Shown piece by piece: positions 36,022-45,582 of a stretch of DNA of 64,000 nucleotides. The position numbers and the translations under genes are program-made. The notes under the pieces were generated by a model that was given only the letters and a program-made list of their open reading frames with translations, made no database searches and was not told the origin of the DNA. How positions within the stretch are numbered: position 1 is the stretch's first letter; the number at the start of each line of letters is the position of its first letter. Location: NCBI GenBank assembly GCA_002298785.1, contig DBMR01000078.1, forward strand, positions 1-64,000, written 5' to 3'. The stretch comes from Verrucomicrobia subdivision 3 bacterium UBA693. Lineage in GTDB: Bacteria > Verrucomicrobiota > Verrucomicrobiia > Limisphaerales > UBA8199.

Positions 36022-36620
36022 AGCCTGTGCTCCTTGAAGGGTTGCTGGTCGCCATCCTTGGGATTCTGCTGGCCCTTGCCGCCAATGCGCTCTCCCCGCA
36101 AGGCCTGAGTTTGCAGCGCAATTACTTTCCGGCCCCAGCAGCCGCCACGAACGCGGTAACTCCTGGCGCCGGATCATTACCATTGGCTGGAACCTCCACC
36201 ACCAACTCGGTGAGGGATCGGTTGCTGGCCAAAGGACTCCTATTCGCCACCGCCGCAGACGCGAAGGCCGCCTTCGATGACCCCGCGTATCAGCAAGGCC
36301 TCATCATCTTCATCGATGCCCGCGCGGATGAACCCTACGCCACCGCCCATATCCCTGGCGCCTGGCAACTGAACTATTACCACCCCGAAAAGCATCTCGC
36401 CGGAGTCCTGCCCGCCTGCATGTCGGCCCAGAAGATCATCATCTATTGCACCGGCGGCGACTGTGAAGACAGCGAGTTTACCGCATTGCTGCTCAAGAAC
36501 GGCGGTGTGCCGGCAGAGAGACTTTTTGTATTTGGTGGTGGCGTCACCGAATGGGCGGCGCAGCCGTGGCCGCTGGAATCGGGTGGCCGCAATAGCGGAT
36601 TAATCAAATCCCGCCCATGA
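36018..36620 (+). CDS. Membrane-anchored rhodanese-like protein
   Basis: 200 residues from a GTG start overlapping the upstream stop (GTGA). One hydrophobic N-terminal helix (about 5-26) would anchor it, leaving the rhodanese domain outside the cytoplasm. The domain shows IFIDARADEPYATAHIPGAW and the active-site loop YCTGGDCEDSE, with Cys positioned to carry a persulfide. A second Cys lies in the same loop. Its stop overlaps the DoxX/MauE-like gene start. It could transfer sulfur or act in thiol redox exchange with its neighbours; this is inferred. Confidence 0.85.
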   Translation: MKPVLLEGLLVAILGILLALAANALSPQGLSLQRNYFPAPAAATNAVTPGAGSLPLAGTSTTNSVRDRLLAKGLLFATAADAKAAFDDPAYQQGLIIFIDARADEPYATAHIPGAWQLNYYHPEKHLAGVLPACMSAQKIIIYCTGGDCEDSEFTALLLKNGGVPAERLFVFGGGVTEWAAQPWPLESGGRNSGLIKSRP

Positions 36621-37129
36621 CCGAAAACCACCATAGCCCCTCTGGGCGCACCTGGGACTGGCTCATGGTGCTCTGCCGATGGTTTTTGGGCGCGCATTTT
36701 ATTTGGATGGGTTTAGTCAAGGCGTGGGATCCGGTGGGATTTCTAAAGCTGCTCCGGCAGTATGAACTGACTCAGCAGCCGCTGCTGCTGAATTCCATCG
36801 CAGGCGCTCTCCCCTGGTTCGAGGTGTTTTGCGGCGTGTTGCTGGTGCTGGGAGTGGCAGTTCGCGGAACGGCATTGCTCTGCCTAGGCATGCTCGTTCC
36901 CTTTACCGTCATCGTGCTGAAACGCGCCATGGAACTGTCCGCAACTCACCACCTGCCGTTTTGCCTGGTGAAATTTGACTGTGGCTGTGGCGCCGGCGAG
37001 GTGTTTATTTGCCGCAAGCTCCTCGAGAATTCCGTGCAGATACTTGTCTCCAGCTTGCTGCTCAGCGGTCTCGGTCGAAGTATCTCCTGGCGTTACCAAA
37101 TCTTTGGCAGCAAAGAGATCACCCGATAA
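36617..37129 (+). CDS. DoxX/MauE-like membrane protein
   Basis: 170 residues with four hydrophobic helices (WLMVLCRWFLGAHFIWMGLVKA, the LPWFEVFCGVLLVLGVAV stretch, ALLCLGMLVPFTVIVL and a last one near 140-155). The soluble loop FDCGCGAGEVFICRKLLEN carries three cysteines in the MauE/DoxX pattern. Its ATG overlaps the rhodanese stop (ATGA). MauE-like proteins are thought to work with thiol-disulfide partners. The overlap of all three genes argues for coupled translation and a shared periplasmic redox or sulfur function. Confidence 0.82.
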   Translation: MTENHHSPSGRTWDWLMVLCRWFLGAHFIWMGLVKAWDPVGFLKLLRQYELTQQPLLLNSIAGALPWFEVFCGVLLVLGVAVRGTALLCLGMLVPFTVIVLKRAMELSATHHLPFCLVKFDCGCGAGEVFICRKLLENSVQILVSSLLLSGLGRSISWRYQIFGSKEITR

Positions 37130-37150
37130 TCCGTTATTGACCAAAAGACG

Positions 37151-37182
37151 ATGAGCCGCCCCGGTCGCCCGGAGCGGCTCAT
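37151..37182 (-). terminator. Hairpin terminator between convergent genes
   Basis: Arms ATGAGCCGC (37151-37159) and GCGGCTCAT (37174-37182) enclose an inner CCGG/CCGG stem. On the minus strand the hairpin is followed by CGTCTTTTGG, a modest U-tract, so it best serves ppdK (stop at 37230). It may also block read-through from the DoxX-like gene. Confidence 0.7.
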
Positions 37183-37229
37183 TGAATCTGGAGCTGATCG
37201 CCTGTTCAGGCGGTGGCAGCTTGCCTTAC

Positions 37230-39983
37230 TTACTTCTTCTTGGCCGGCTTCGCCGCGGCGGCCGATTCGTCCTCGAGGGCGGCCTGAGCGGCAGCCAGAC
37301 GAGCGACGGGCACGCGGAACGGCGAGCAGCTCACGTAGGTGAGGCCGATGCGATGGCAGAACTTGACGGAGTCAGGGTCACCACCGTGTTCACCGCAGAT
37401 GCCGAGCTTGATGCCAGGGCGGCTCTTGTTGCCCTTTTCGACGGCAATCTTCATGAGCTGGCCAACGCCGGTCTGGTCGATGGAAGCAAACGGATTCTTC
37501 CGGACGATTTCGAGCTCGGTGTACGGCGGCAGGAAGGAGCCCGAGTCGTCGCGGCTCATGCCCAGCGCGGTCTGCGTCAGGTCGTTGGTGCCGAAGCTGA
37601 AGAACTCAGCGGTCTGCGCGATCTCGTCGGCGGTGAGGGCACCGCGCGGCACTTCGATCATCGTGCCGACCATGTAGTTCAGTTTGACCTTCTTCTCGGC
37701 CATTACTGCCTTCGCGACGCGATGCACGACTTCGACCTGGAGGTCGAGTTCCTTCTTGAACCCGACGAGCGGGATCATGACTTCGGGTTTGACCTTGATG
37801 CCAGCCTTCTGGACTTCAGCCGCGGCTTCGAACACCGCGCGAGCCTGCATCTCGGAGATTTCCGGATACACCAGGCCCAGGCGGCAGCCACGGAAACCAA
37901 GCATCGGGTTGAACTCATGCAGTTCTTTCACGCGCTGCTTAATCTTCTCCACGGGCACGCCCATCTTGTCGGCGAGGTCCTGCTGCGCCTTGTCTTCGTG
38001 CGGCAGGAACTCATGCAGGGGCGGATCGAGGAAGCGAATGGTCGCTGGGAATCCTTTGAGGGCCTTGAAGATGCCCACGAAGTCACCCTTCTGATAAGGC
38101 AGCAACTTGGCGAGCGCAGCTTTACGAGCCTCGAGGTTATCCGCGAGGATCATTTCGCGCATGGCGTCGATGCGGTTGCCTTCGAAGAACATGTGCTCAG
38201 TACGGGTCAGGCCGATGCCGGTAGCGCCGAACGCGAGCGCGTTTTCGGTCTGCTCGGGCGTGTCGGCATTGGTGCGCACCTGGAGCTTGCTGACTTTCGA
38301 GCACCAGTTCATCAGCGTGCTGTACATCCCGTAAGTGGTGCTCTTCTTCGGATCGAGGCTCTTCTCAACGAGCACCTGAACGATTTCGGAAGCGGCTGTC
38401 GGGATCTGACCGCCATAAACATTGCCCGCGGTGCCGTTGATGGAAAGAAAATCACCTTCTTTGAACACCTGGCCGTCAACAGTGAGGGTCTTGGCCCCGT
38501 AATCGATCTGAAGCGCACCCGCGCCGCAGACGCAAACTTTACCCATTTGGCGCGCAACCAGCGCGGCGTGCGAACTGACACCGCCCTTGGCCGTCAGGAT
38601 GCCTTCGGAGGCAATCATACCGCGGAGATCTTCCGGGGTGGTTTCATTCCGGACCAGGAGCACCTTCTCACCCTTCGCCGCGGCGGCATCCGCGCGATCG
38701 GCATTCAGGTACATCTTGCCGGAAGCGGCACCGGGACCGGCGGGGAGACCCTTGGCAAGGACCTTGGCGCCCTTCTCGGCTTTCGCGTCGAAGATCGGGG
38801 CGAGGAGCTGGTCGAGTTGATCGGCCGGGTTGCGCTTGATAGCGGTCTTCCAGTCGATGAGCTTTTCCTTCGTCATGTCCATGGAGAACTTGAGCGCGGC
38901 GAACGCCGTACGCTTGCCGTTACGGGTCTGGAGCATGAACACCTTGCCGTCCTGAATGGTGAACTCGAAGTCCTGCACATCCTTGAAATGCTTCTCGAGG
39001 GTGGCACGGATGTTATTGAGTTCCTTGTAGGCGGCCGGCATCTCCTTATCGAGCTGCGCGACAGGTTCCGGGGTCCGGACGCCGGCGACGACGTCTTCGC
39101 CCTGGGCGTTGATGAGGAATTCACCGTAGAATTCCTTCTCACCGTTGGCCGGGTTGCGGGTGAAGGCCACGCCGGAACCAGAGGTGTCACCGGTGTTGCC
39201 GTAAACCATCGCCTGCACGTTAACCGCGGTTCCCCATTCGGAGGGGATGTTGTACTTGCGGCGATAAACGATCGCGCGATCGTTCATCCAGGAACCGAAC
39301 ACGGCACCAGCCGCGCCCCACAACTGCTTCCAGGGATCCTGCGGAAACTCCTTGCCCGTGCGCTCCTTGATCAACGCTTTGAAGCGGACGACCAATTCCT
39401 GTTGGTCGGCGGCGGTGAGCTTGGAATCTTCGATGTCGGCATCGTACTTCTCGTGTTTGAAACCGTGAATGACGACTTCGAAGGGCTCGTGATCCTCGTC
39501 CTTGCCTTTTTGAACGCCCATGACGACGTCACCATACATCTGAACGAAGCGGCGATAGCAGTCCCAGGCGAACCGCTCATTTTGAGTGGCCTTGACCAGC
39601 GCGAGCACGGTCTGGTCATTCAGACCGAGATTGAGGATCGTGTCCATCATGCCGGGCATGGAATCGCGGGCGCCCGAGCGGACGGAAACGAGGAGGGGCA
39701 TAGCCGTCTTGTCACCAAACTTCGTGCCCATGATCTTCTCGATGAAGGCAACGCCATCCTTGACCTGGGCATCCAACACCTTTGGATAGGTCTTCTTATT
39801 ATCGTAATAATAAGTGCAGACTTCCGTGGTGATGGTGAATCCCGGGGGCACCGGCAGCCCGATGCGGCTCATTTCGGCCAGGTTCGCGCCTTTGCCACCC
39901 AACAGGGGCTTCATGCCGCCGTTGCCGTCGGCCTTCTTGTTGCCAAATAGATAAACGTATTTTGCAGGTTTGTTCGTTGCCAT
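37230..39983 (-). CDS. ppdK: Pyruvate, phosphate dikinase
   Basis: 917 residues. It interconverts pyruvate, ATP and phosphate with phosphoenolpyruvate, AMP and PPi. The N-terminal ATP-grasp part contains KGANLAEM and VSVRSGARDSMPGMMDT. The swivelling His domain has the phosphorylated His472 in KGGVSSHAALVARQMG. The C-terminal TIM barrel includes GTNDLTQTALGMSRDD and the catalytic CGEHGG (Cys863). A short Ala/Lys tail is extra. With malic enzyme at 47-49 kb it could supply PEP from C4 acids. Monocistronic between a promoter-like region and a hairpin. Confidence 0.97.
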   Translation of the reverse strand: MATNKPAKYVYLFGNKKADGNGGMKPLLGGKGANLAEMSRIGLPVPPGFTITTEVCTYYYDNKKTYPKVLDAQVKDGVAFIEKIMGTKFGDKTAMPLLVSVRSGARDSMPGMMDTILNLGLNDQTVLALVKATQNERFAWDCYRRFVQMYGDVVMGVQKGKDEDHEPFEVVIHGFKHEKYDADIEDSKLTAADQQELVVRFKALIKERTGKEFPQDPWKQLWGAAGAVFGSWMNDRAIVYRRKYNIPSEWGTAVNVQAMVYGNTGDTSGSGVAFTRNPANGEKEFYGEFLINAQGEDVVAGVRTPEPVAQLDKEMPAAYKELNNIRATLEKHFKDVQDFEFTIQDGKVFMLQTRNGKRTAFAALKFSMDMTKEKLIDWKTAIKRNPADQLDQLLAPIFDAKAEKGAKVLAKGLPAGPGAASGKMYLNADRADAAAAKGEKVLLVRNETTPEDLRGMIASEGILTAKGGVSSHAALVARQMGKVCVCGAGALQIDYGAKTLTVDGQVFKEGDFLSINGTAGNVYGGQIPTAASEIVQVLVEKSLDPKKSTTYGMYSTLMNWCSKVSKLQVRTNADTPEQTENALAFGATGIGLTRTEHMFFEGNRIDAMREMILADNLEARKAALAKLLPYQKGDFVGIFKALKGFPATIRFLDPPLHEFLPHEDKAQQDLADKMGVPVEKIKQRVKELHEFNPMLGFRGCRLGLVYPEISEMQARAVFEAAAEVQKAGIKVKPEVMIPLVGFKKELDLQVEVVHRVAKAVMAEKKVKLNYMVGTMIEVPRGALTADEIAQTAEFFSFGTNDLTQTALGMSRDDSGSFLPPYTELEIVRKNPFASIDQTGVGQLMKIAVEKGNKSRPGIKLGICGEHGGDPDSVKFCHRIGLTYVSCSPFRVPVARLAAAQAALEDESAAAAKPAKKK

Positions 39984-40042
39984 ATTTAATTCAATTCAGA
40001 TAAACGGTTTCGATGGAGCATTTCCCAAGAAACAGCGCGCCG

Positions 40043-40070
40043 AATCTAACAAACGTCGGCAGAGTGTCAA
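40043..40070 (-). promoter_or_regulatory. Putative sigma70-type promoter of ppdK
   Basis: On the minus strand TTGACA (40070-40065) is separated by 16 bases from TAGATT (40048-40043), which matches TATAAT at four of six positions. The ppdK start codon is 60 bases downstream. Confidence 0.4.
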
Positions 40071-40260
40071 CGGATGAGTGTGCAGCCCCTTTTGCTGGAG
40101 ATTGCACCCAAACCACTGCCGATAAGCAGTTTATGCCTTACTTATCAACTCCTGTCATCCCCTACGCAAAAAACGCTAAGTCTTCCACAAAATATGGTCG
40201 TCTCACAGGAGTTTGCCATTTATCGTTCCCCCACCCGCGGTTTTGGATACTCTATACCGG

Positions 40261-41367
40261 ATGAACGAACCGAAACCGCTTGTGCAGGCTGACCGCACCT
40301 ATGCGCTGCTGGAGGGCCGCAAGCTCTCCTATTTCTCTGGTTGCGATTACTTCCGGCTGGCCTCGCATCTCCAGGTCATTGAGGCTGCACGGAGCGCCGC
40401 GCAGGATTTCGGTCTCTCAGTCTCAGCTTCCCGGTTGACCACCGGGAATCATCCCTTGTTGGCGGAAGCTGAGCAAACGCTGCGTGAATACTTTTCCGCG
40501 GAAGACGCTCTGCTGGTGTCGGCCGGATATTTCGGCGACCTGGTAGTGGCGCAAGCATTGGCCGGGATGTTTTCGCATGTCTTGATCGATGAAGCGGCGC
40601 ACCCAGCTTTACAGGATGCCGCGCAGTTCCTGAACGCCCCGACGATCAAGTTCAAACATTTGCAGCCAGCCGAGGTGGAGCGGATTGTGGCTCGCATCGG
40701 CAGGCAGGCGAAATTCATTTTGCTCACAGACGGCATGTATTCGAATGATGGCGCAGCGGCGCCGCTGCGCGATTACCTGCGAGTCCTGCCCAAAGACGCC
40801 CTGTTGCTGGTGGACGATGCGCATGGAGCAGGCGTGCTAGGCACTGCCGGTCGAGGCACGCCGGAGCATTGTGGGGTGTCGCGAACGCGAGTGATCCAAA
40901 CGACCACCTTGAGCAAGGCCTTCGGCAGCGGCGGCGGCGTGGTGTTGGCCGATCGCGCCATCCGGCAACGCATCTTGCGCCACAGCCGATTGTTTGTCGG
41001 GAGCACGCCCCCGCCCTTGCCGATCGTCGCCGCCGCTCTGACTGCGACCCGTCTTTTGCGCCGCCAGAAAGGATTCCTGCGACGGCTGCGGAAAAACAGT
41101 ACCTGGTTAAAGTCCGGTCTCCGGAGAGAAGGCGTGCACCTGCCGGAAACTCCCGGACCCATCATCCCGATTCTGCCCGCGACCACGGCGGAAGCGAACG
41201 CTTTGCACCGCGAACTGCTGGCCGCCGAAATTCTTCCCCCATTTATCAAATATCCTGGCGGACCGGAAAACGGGTATTTCCGCTTTGTCATCTCCAGTGA
41301 GCACACGGCTGATCAGCTAAACGTCCTGCTGGCGGTGCTCGTCAATCATGCGCGGAAATTCTTGTGA
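40261..41367 (+). CDS. Alpha-oxoamine synthase family PLP enzyme (BioF/Kbl-like)
   Basis: About 368 residues from the ATG at 40261. It resembles 8-amino-7-oxononanoate synthase and 2-amino-3-ketobutyrate CoA ligase: GLSVSASRLTTGNHPL, the DDAHGAGVLGTAGRG PLP-binding Asp-Ala-His, and the PLP lysine in TTLSKAFGSGGG. These enzymes condense an amino acid with an acyl-CoA. The final ~60 residues are shorter and more divergent than in BioF. No bio genes or tdh are adjacent, so the acyl and amino substrates remain open. Confidence 0.82.
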   Translation: MNEPKPLVQADRTYALLEGRKLSYFSGCDYFRLASHLQVIEAARSAAQDFGLSVSASRLTTGNHPLLAEAEQTLREYFSAEDALLVSAGYFGDLVVAQALAGMFSHVLIDEAAHPALQDAAQFLNAPTIKFKHLQPAEVERIVARIGRQAKFILLTDGMYSNDGAAAPLRDYLRVLPKDALLLVDDAHGAGVLGTAGRGTPEHCGVSRTRVIQTTTLSKAFGSGGGVVLADRAIRQRILRHSRLFVGSTPPPLPIVAAALTATRLLRRQKGFLRRLRKNSTWLKSGLRREGVHLPETPGPIIPILPATTAEANALHRELLAAEILPPFIKYPGGPENGYFRFVISSEHTADQLNVLLAVLVNHARKFL

Positions 41368-41428
41368 TTTTCTTAATATCCGATATGAATGTCGGCGAAC
41401 CCGATTACGTCTCAAAAGAAATTAGATC

Positions 41429-42148
41429 ATGAAACAGTTAACCCTCGTCTCCCCCGGCCGTTGGTGGCTCGCTCTCACCTTTGTCGCCTTCAGCACGTTT
41501 GCCCAGAACAACGTCATCCAGCCGTTTAATGGCAAGAATCTGGACGGCTGGACCCCGAAAGTCGAAGGCTCGACCAAAAGTCAATGGACCGTCGGAACGG
41601 CGCGTATCGACCCTGCCGACCCGAAGAAACTCGTGGTGACGCCCGGAGGCCATGAACTGGTGAATGTCACTTCCGGCCATGGTCAGAGCGTCGACCTCTA
41701 CAGCACCGCTCTGCACGGAGATGCGATTATTTCCCTCGAGGTGATGGTCCCCAAAGAATCCAATAGCGGGATTTACGTGATGGGTGAATACGAAGTCCAG
41801 GTGCTCGACAGTTTTGGTAAAGACTCTAACCCCGGCCCTGGCGACATGGGAGCCATCTATGGTGCCCAACCGCCGAGTCATCCCAAATACCGCGCGCCCG
41901 GAGAATGGAATACGTATGAAATCCATTGGCAGGCTCCCAAGTTTAATGCGGAGGGTAACAAGACCGCCAATGGCAAATTCATCAAAATCGTCCTGAACGG
42001 CGTCACCATCCATGAAAACCTGGAGATGAAAGGCCCCACCCCGGGCGGGGTGGATGGAAAAGAGAAATCCCGCGCCCCGTTGATGTTCCAGGGCAATCAC
42101 GGCCCGGTTTCCTACCGGAATATCAAGATCTCTCCGTTGAAGAGCTGA
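41429..42148 (+). CDS. Secreted DUF1080 (3-keto-disaccharide hydrolase-like) protein
   Basis: 239 residues with a signal peptide (1-25, ending TFAQ). The concanavalin-like DUF1080 fold is indicated by FNGKNLDGW, GDAIISLEVMVPKESNSGIYVMGEYEVQVLD, PGEWNTYEIHWQAP and the terminal GPVSYRNIKISPL. The family is greatly expanded in Planctomycetes and Verrucomicrobia, and some members hydrolyse 3-keto-glycosides. The exact substrate is unknown. Confidence 0.88.
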   Translation: MKQLTLVSPGRWWLALTFVAFSTFAQNNVIQPFNGKNLDGWTPKVEGSTKSQWTVGTARIDPADPKKLVVTPGGHELVNVTSGHGQSVDLYSTALHGDAIISLEVMVPKESNSGIYVMGEYEVQVLDSFGKDSNPGPGDMGAIYGAQPPSHPKYRAPGEWNTYEIHWQAPKFNAEGNKTANGKFIKIVLNGVTIHENLEMKGPTPGGVDGKEKSRAPLMFQGNHGPVSYRNIKISPLKS

Positions 42149-42258
42149 ACCTGGGGAGCGCCCCCCCCAACACACCATCATCCTAGGTCTCCTGAACCGG
42201 GAAACGGGCGAGTTCTGCGTCGGGCGGATGCGCTCACGGTGGATTTGTGGTAAAAATT

Positions 42259-42633
42259 ATGATGCGAGTTTTAGTTGCCCTAATTCTTGCGGCGGTATTG
42301 GCAGGCTGCGCGACATCCGATACCACCGGCAGCGCCGCCAAAGCCACGAAGGCACCGCGATCCCAACCAACCACGCTGATTCTTGATGTGCGTACCCCGC
42401 AGGAGTTTTCCGCCAATCACTTGCCTGGAGCGATCAATCTGCCGCTGGCAGAACTCGAGTCGCGCATCAGCACCGTGGCTCCCGCAAAGAATCAGCCCAT
42501 CGTGGTGCATTGCCAATCGGGAGGCCGCAGCACCACTGCCAAAGCTAAACTCGATCAACTCGGCTACACGCAGGTGCGTAATCTGGGCTCAATCGCCAAC
42601 GCCCGCCTGGTGCTGAACCTGCCTGAAAAATGA
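42259..42633 (+). CDS. Rhodanese-like lipoprotein
   Basis: About 124 residues; the GTG at 42247 and ATG at 42262 are alternative starts. The N-terminus MMRVLVALILAAVLAGC ends in a lipobox (LAGC), so the mature protein should be lipid-anchored. The single rhodanese domain shows ILDVRTPQEFSANHLPGAINLPL and the active loop VVHCQSGGRS with catalytic Cys, as in PspE/GlpE. It may move sulfane sulfur or detoxify in the periplasm. It stands alone between a DUF1080 gene and malQ. Confidence 0.85.
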   Translation: MMRVLVALILAAVLAGCATSDTTGSAAKATKAPRSQPTTLILDVRTPQEFSANHLPGAINLPLAELESRISTVAPAKNQPIVVHCQSGGRSTTAKAKLDQLGYTQVRNLGSIANARLVLNLPEK

Positions 42634-42855
42634 GCCTGGGGCCGGAGAATTGCCGTACTATGCCCCCCGAGCCCAGCCCCACCTTGGTTTTGCACCAGCG
42701 GTCGTGGCGGTGGTTCCTGTCTCCGATCCTCTCTCTCAATTCGCCAGCAATAGAGGCCTCCCTCCCACACCTAAAGAATCATCGCCTCAGACTGGCTAAA
42801 TTCCCCGGTGCAGCCATAATGAGGTCCGGCAAACGCGCCGTCGCATGGGAAACGC

Positions 42856-45576
42856 ATGAGACTGACCTTTCAAATCCGATACCACACACACGTGGGACAG
42901 GATATTTTCCTGACCGGCCCCCACGAGATTTTTGGTGGAGGTAACCCAGAGCGCGCGATTCCACTGGAATACCAGGGGCTTGGTATCTGGAGGGTAACCG
43001 TGGTGCTGCCGTTCCAGCACATTCCGACTCAACCGCTCGAATATGGGTACTTTGTCCGCCAACCGGACCGCTCGATCGAAATGGATTGGCCCAAAGGCCG
43101 GAGGCTGAGGCTTGATGAACTGGGTGACCGCGAGGTGGTAATTAACGATTGGTGGAATGCGCCCAGTGACCCAGCCAATGTCTCGCTCACCGAACCGTTT
43201 CAGCACGTGCTGCTGTCCAAGTCGGAACCCGAGGCGCATCTGCCGACAGCGACCGACACTCATCGCTTTCAAACGTATGCTCCTCTGCTAAATGCAGACC
43301 AAACGCTGTGCCTGGTGGGAAACTGCCCCGAACTCGGGGATTGGAATCCCTCTCAAGCACTCGTCCTCAGCCGGCAGGCGAATTCCCCTGGTTTTTGCCT
43401 AGACCTGAATTTGTCAGCGCATCGTCGTACCGTGGAATACAAGTACGGACGGCGCAATTCGCGCACTGGCGAATTTGAATTTGAGGCCGGACCGAACCGC
43501 CAGGCGCCCCCGCCGCGGTCCCCCACCGAAATCGTCATTCAACAGGACGGATTTCCTCGCCTTTCGTTTACCACTTGGAAAGGCGCGGGCGTGGCCATTC
43601 CGGTGTTCAGCCTGCGCAGCCAGGGGAGCTTTGGCATTGGTGACTTCGGCGATCTCAAGCTTCTCGCCGATTGGGCCACAAAGGCCGGGCTGCGGATGAT
43701 CCAGATCCTGCCGGTGAATGACACCACCGCCTCCTCAACCTGGACGGATTCCTATCCTTACGCCGCGATTTCGGCCTTTGCGCTTCATCCGATCTACCTG
43801 GATTTTCGCCAGGTCACCGAATCAGCGATGCGCCAGGAATTCGCGGGGCATGAACTTCTTCGCCAGGCCTTGAATGCTCTTCCCTCCCTCGATTACGAGC
43901 GGGTGCTGGCAGCCAAACGAAAACTCGCTCAGTCATGGTTCACGTTGGCACACCAGAAGGTGTTTCGCACCCGGGCGTTCCGAGACTTCTTCAAGGCTAA
44001 CCGGGATTGGCTGGAGCCGTACTCGGCCTTTTGTGCTTTGCGGGACCGCTTCGGCACAGCGGAGTTTACCCGCTGGCCGGAGTATCAACGATTCGATCCC
44101 ACACTGGTGGCGGAGATGTCGAAGCCCACACACCCCGACTACCTGTCGCTGGCGTACTCTTGGTTCGTGCAATATCAACTGCACTGTCAGTTGGAGTCAG
44201 CCGCAAAGCACGCGCACCGGCTTGGTCTCATTCTCAAAGGGGATATTGCCATCGGCGTGAATCGCTACGGAGCCGACACTTGGCAGGCACCTGAGTTATA
44301 CCGCATCCAAATGCAAGCCGGCGCGCCACCGGATGCCTTTGCCGTCAAGGGGCAGAATTGGGGATTCCCGACCTATAACTGGTCTCGGATGCAGCAGGAC
44401 CACTTTGCCTGGTGGCACCGACGCTTCGAGCAGATGGGACGCTATTTTGATGCATTTCGCATCGACCACATCCTTGGTTTTTTTCGGATCTGGAGCATCC
44501 CGCTCTCGGCGCTGGAGGGCATCCTGGGCTACTTCGTGCCGGCGATACCTGTCACTGAGAGTGAATTCGCAAACTGGGGCATCGCCTTCGATCGCACACG
44601 GTTCCTGCATCCATGGATCGATGAGCCGGAGTTGGCAACCGCCTTTGGACCGCTCGCTCACAAGGCGAGGACACTTTTCCTCACAGAGGGTCCGACAGGC
44701 CGACTGAGCCTGCGCCCCGAGTTTTCGACGCAGCGGCAGGTCGAGCAACATTTTGCAGGAGCACCTGCGACCGAGGAAAGCCTGCGACTGCAGCAGGGCC
44801 TGTTTGATCTCATCAGCAACGTCATTCTACTTCAACCAGAGGGCGACAAAGCCGAAGGCTACCATTTCCGCATCGACATGCGCGGCACCTCGTCCTTTCA
44901 GCAGCTCCCGGCACCTTTGCGCGAGCGAATCAGTGCGCTCTATGATGATTATTTCTTTCGACGCCAGGAATCATTTTGGCGGGCAGAGGGACTGAGGAAA
45001 CTGCCGGCATTAAAGCAGGCCACGGACATGCTCGTGTGCGGTGAGGATCTTGGCATGGTGCCCGCCTGTGTGCCCGAGGTGATGCGTCAATTGGGATTGC
45101 TCGGACTCGAAGTCCAGCGTATGCCCAAAACTTTAGGACAGGACTTCTCCCATCCCAAGGAGGCGCCTTACCTGGCGGTGGTCACCCCGTCAACTCACGA
45201 CATGAGCCCCGTCCGCCAGTGGTGGCAGGAAGACGCCGGGGTCACTCAGCATTTCTTCAATCAGGAACTGGGTCAAATCGGGTCGGCGCCCGCAGAATGC
45301 ACTGCGGAGATTGCTCGAGCTATCGTGAGCCAGCACCTCGAGAGCCCGGCGATGTGGAGCGTGTTTCAACTCCAGGACCTGCTGGCTTTAAGCCAAAACC
45401 TGCGACATCCCGACCCGGCGGCGGAGCGAATCAACGTGCCGGCCATCCCACGCTATTACTGGCGCTACCGCATGCACTTCGAACTCGAGAAGCTGCAGGC
45501 GGCGGAATCGTTCAATCAAACGCTTCGCGAGTTGCTAGCCCAGAACGGCCGATTACCCACGGCCCAATCCAGCTAA
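42856..45576 (+). CDS. malQ: 4-alpha-glucanotransferase with tandem CBM20 domains
   Basis: 906 residues. Two starch-binding CBM20 modules (about 1-105 and 140-228; VGNCPELGDWNPSQAL is typical) precede a GH77 catalytic barrel. Predicted catalytic residues are the nucleophile Asp537 (RIDHILGFFR), acid/base Glu730 (CGEDLG) and Asp782 (THDMSP). The enzyme moves glucan segments between maltooligosaccharides or onto glycogen. The CBM20-CBM20-GH77 order matches plant DPE2 and related bacterial enzymes rather than short E. coli MalQ. No signal peptide, so it is cytoplasmic. Confidence 0.93.
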   Translation: MRLTFQIRYHTHVGQDIFLTGPHEIFGGGNPERAIPLEYQGLGIWRVTVVLPFQHIPTQPLEYGYFVRQPDRSIEMDWPKGRRLRLDELGDREVVINDWWNAPSDPANVSLTEPFQHVLLSKSEPEAHLPTATDTHRFQTYAPLLNADQTLCLVGNCPELGDWNPSQALVLSRQANSPGFCLDLNLSAHRRTVEYKYGRRNSRTGEFEFEAGPNRQAPPPRSPTEIVIQQDGFPRLSFTTWKGAGVAIPVFSLRSQGSFGIGDFGDLKLLADWATKAGLRMIQILPVNDTTASSTWTDSYPYAAISAFALHPIYLDFRQVTESAMRQEFAGHELLRQALNALPSLDYERVLAAKRKLAQSWFTLAHQKVFRTRAFRDFFKANRDWLEPYSAFCALRDRFGTAEFTRWPEYQRFDPTLVAEMSKPTHPDYLSLAYSWFVQYQLHCQLESAAKHAHRLGLILKGDIAIGVNRYGADTWQAPELYRIQMQAGAPPDAFAVKGQNWGFPTYNWSRMQQDHFAWWHRRFEQMGRYFDAFRIDHILGFFRIWSIPLSALEGILGYFVPAIPVTESEFANWGIAFDRTRFLHPWIDEPELATAFGPLAHKARTLFLTEGPTGRLSLRPEFSTQRQVEQHFAGAPATEESLRLQQGLFDLISNVILLQPEGDKAEGYHFRIDMRGTSSFQQLPAPLRERISALYDDYFFRRQESFWRAEGLRKLPALKQATDMLVCGEDLGMVPACVPEVMRQLGLLGLEVQRMPKTLGQDFSHPKEAPYLAVVTPSTHDMSPVRQWWQEDAGVTQHFFNQELGQIGSAPAECTAEIARAIVSQHLESPAMWSVFQLQDLLALSQNLRHPDPAAERINVPAIPRYYWRYRMHFELEKLQAAESFNQTLRELLAQNGRLPTAQSS

Positions 45577-45582
45577 AACGCT

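Noticed and set aside
37182..39950. 922-codon open frame on the plus strand opposite ppdK
   Set aside because: Antisense to a fully conserved ppdK, with a composition typical of a reverse-frame shadow and no motif of its own.
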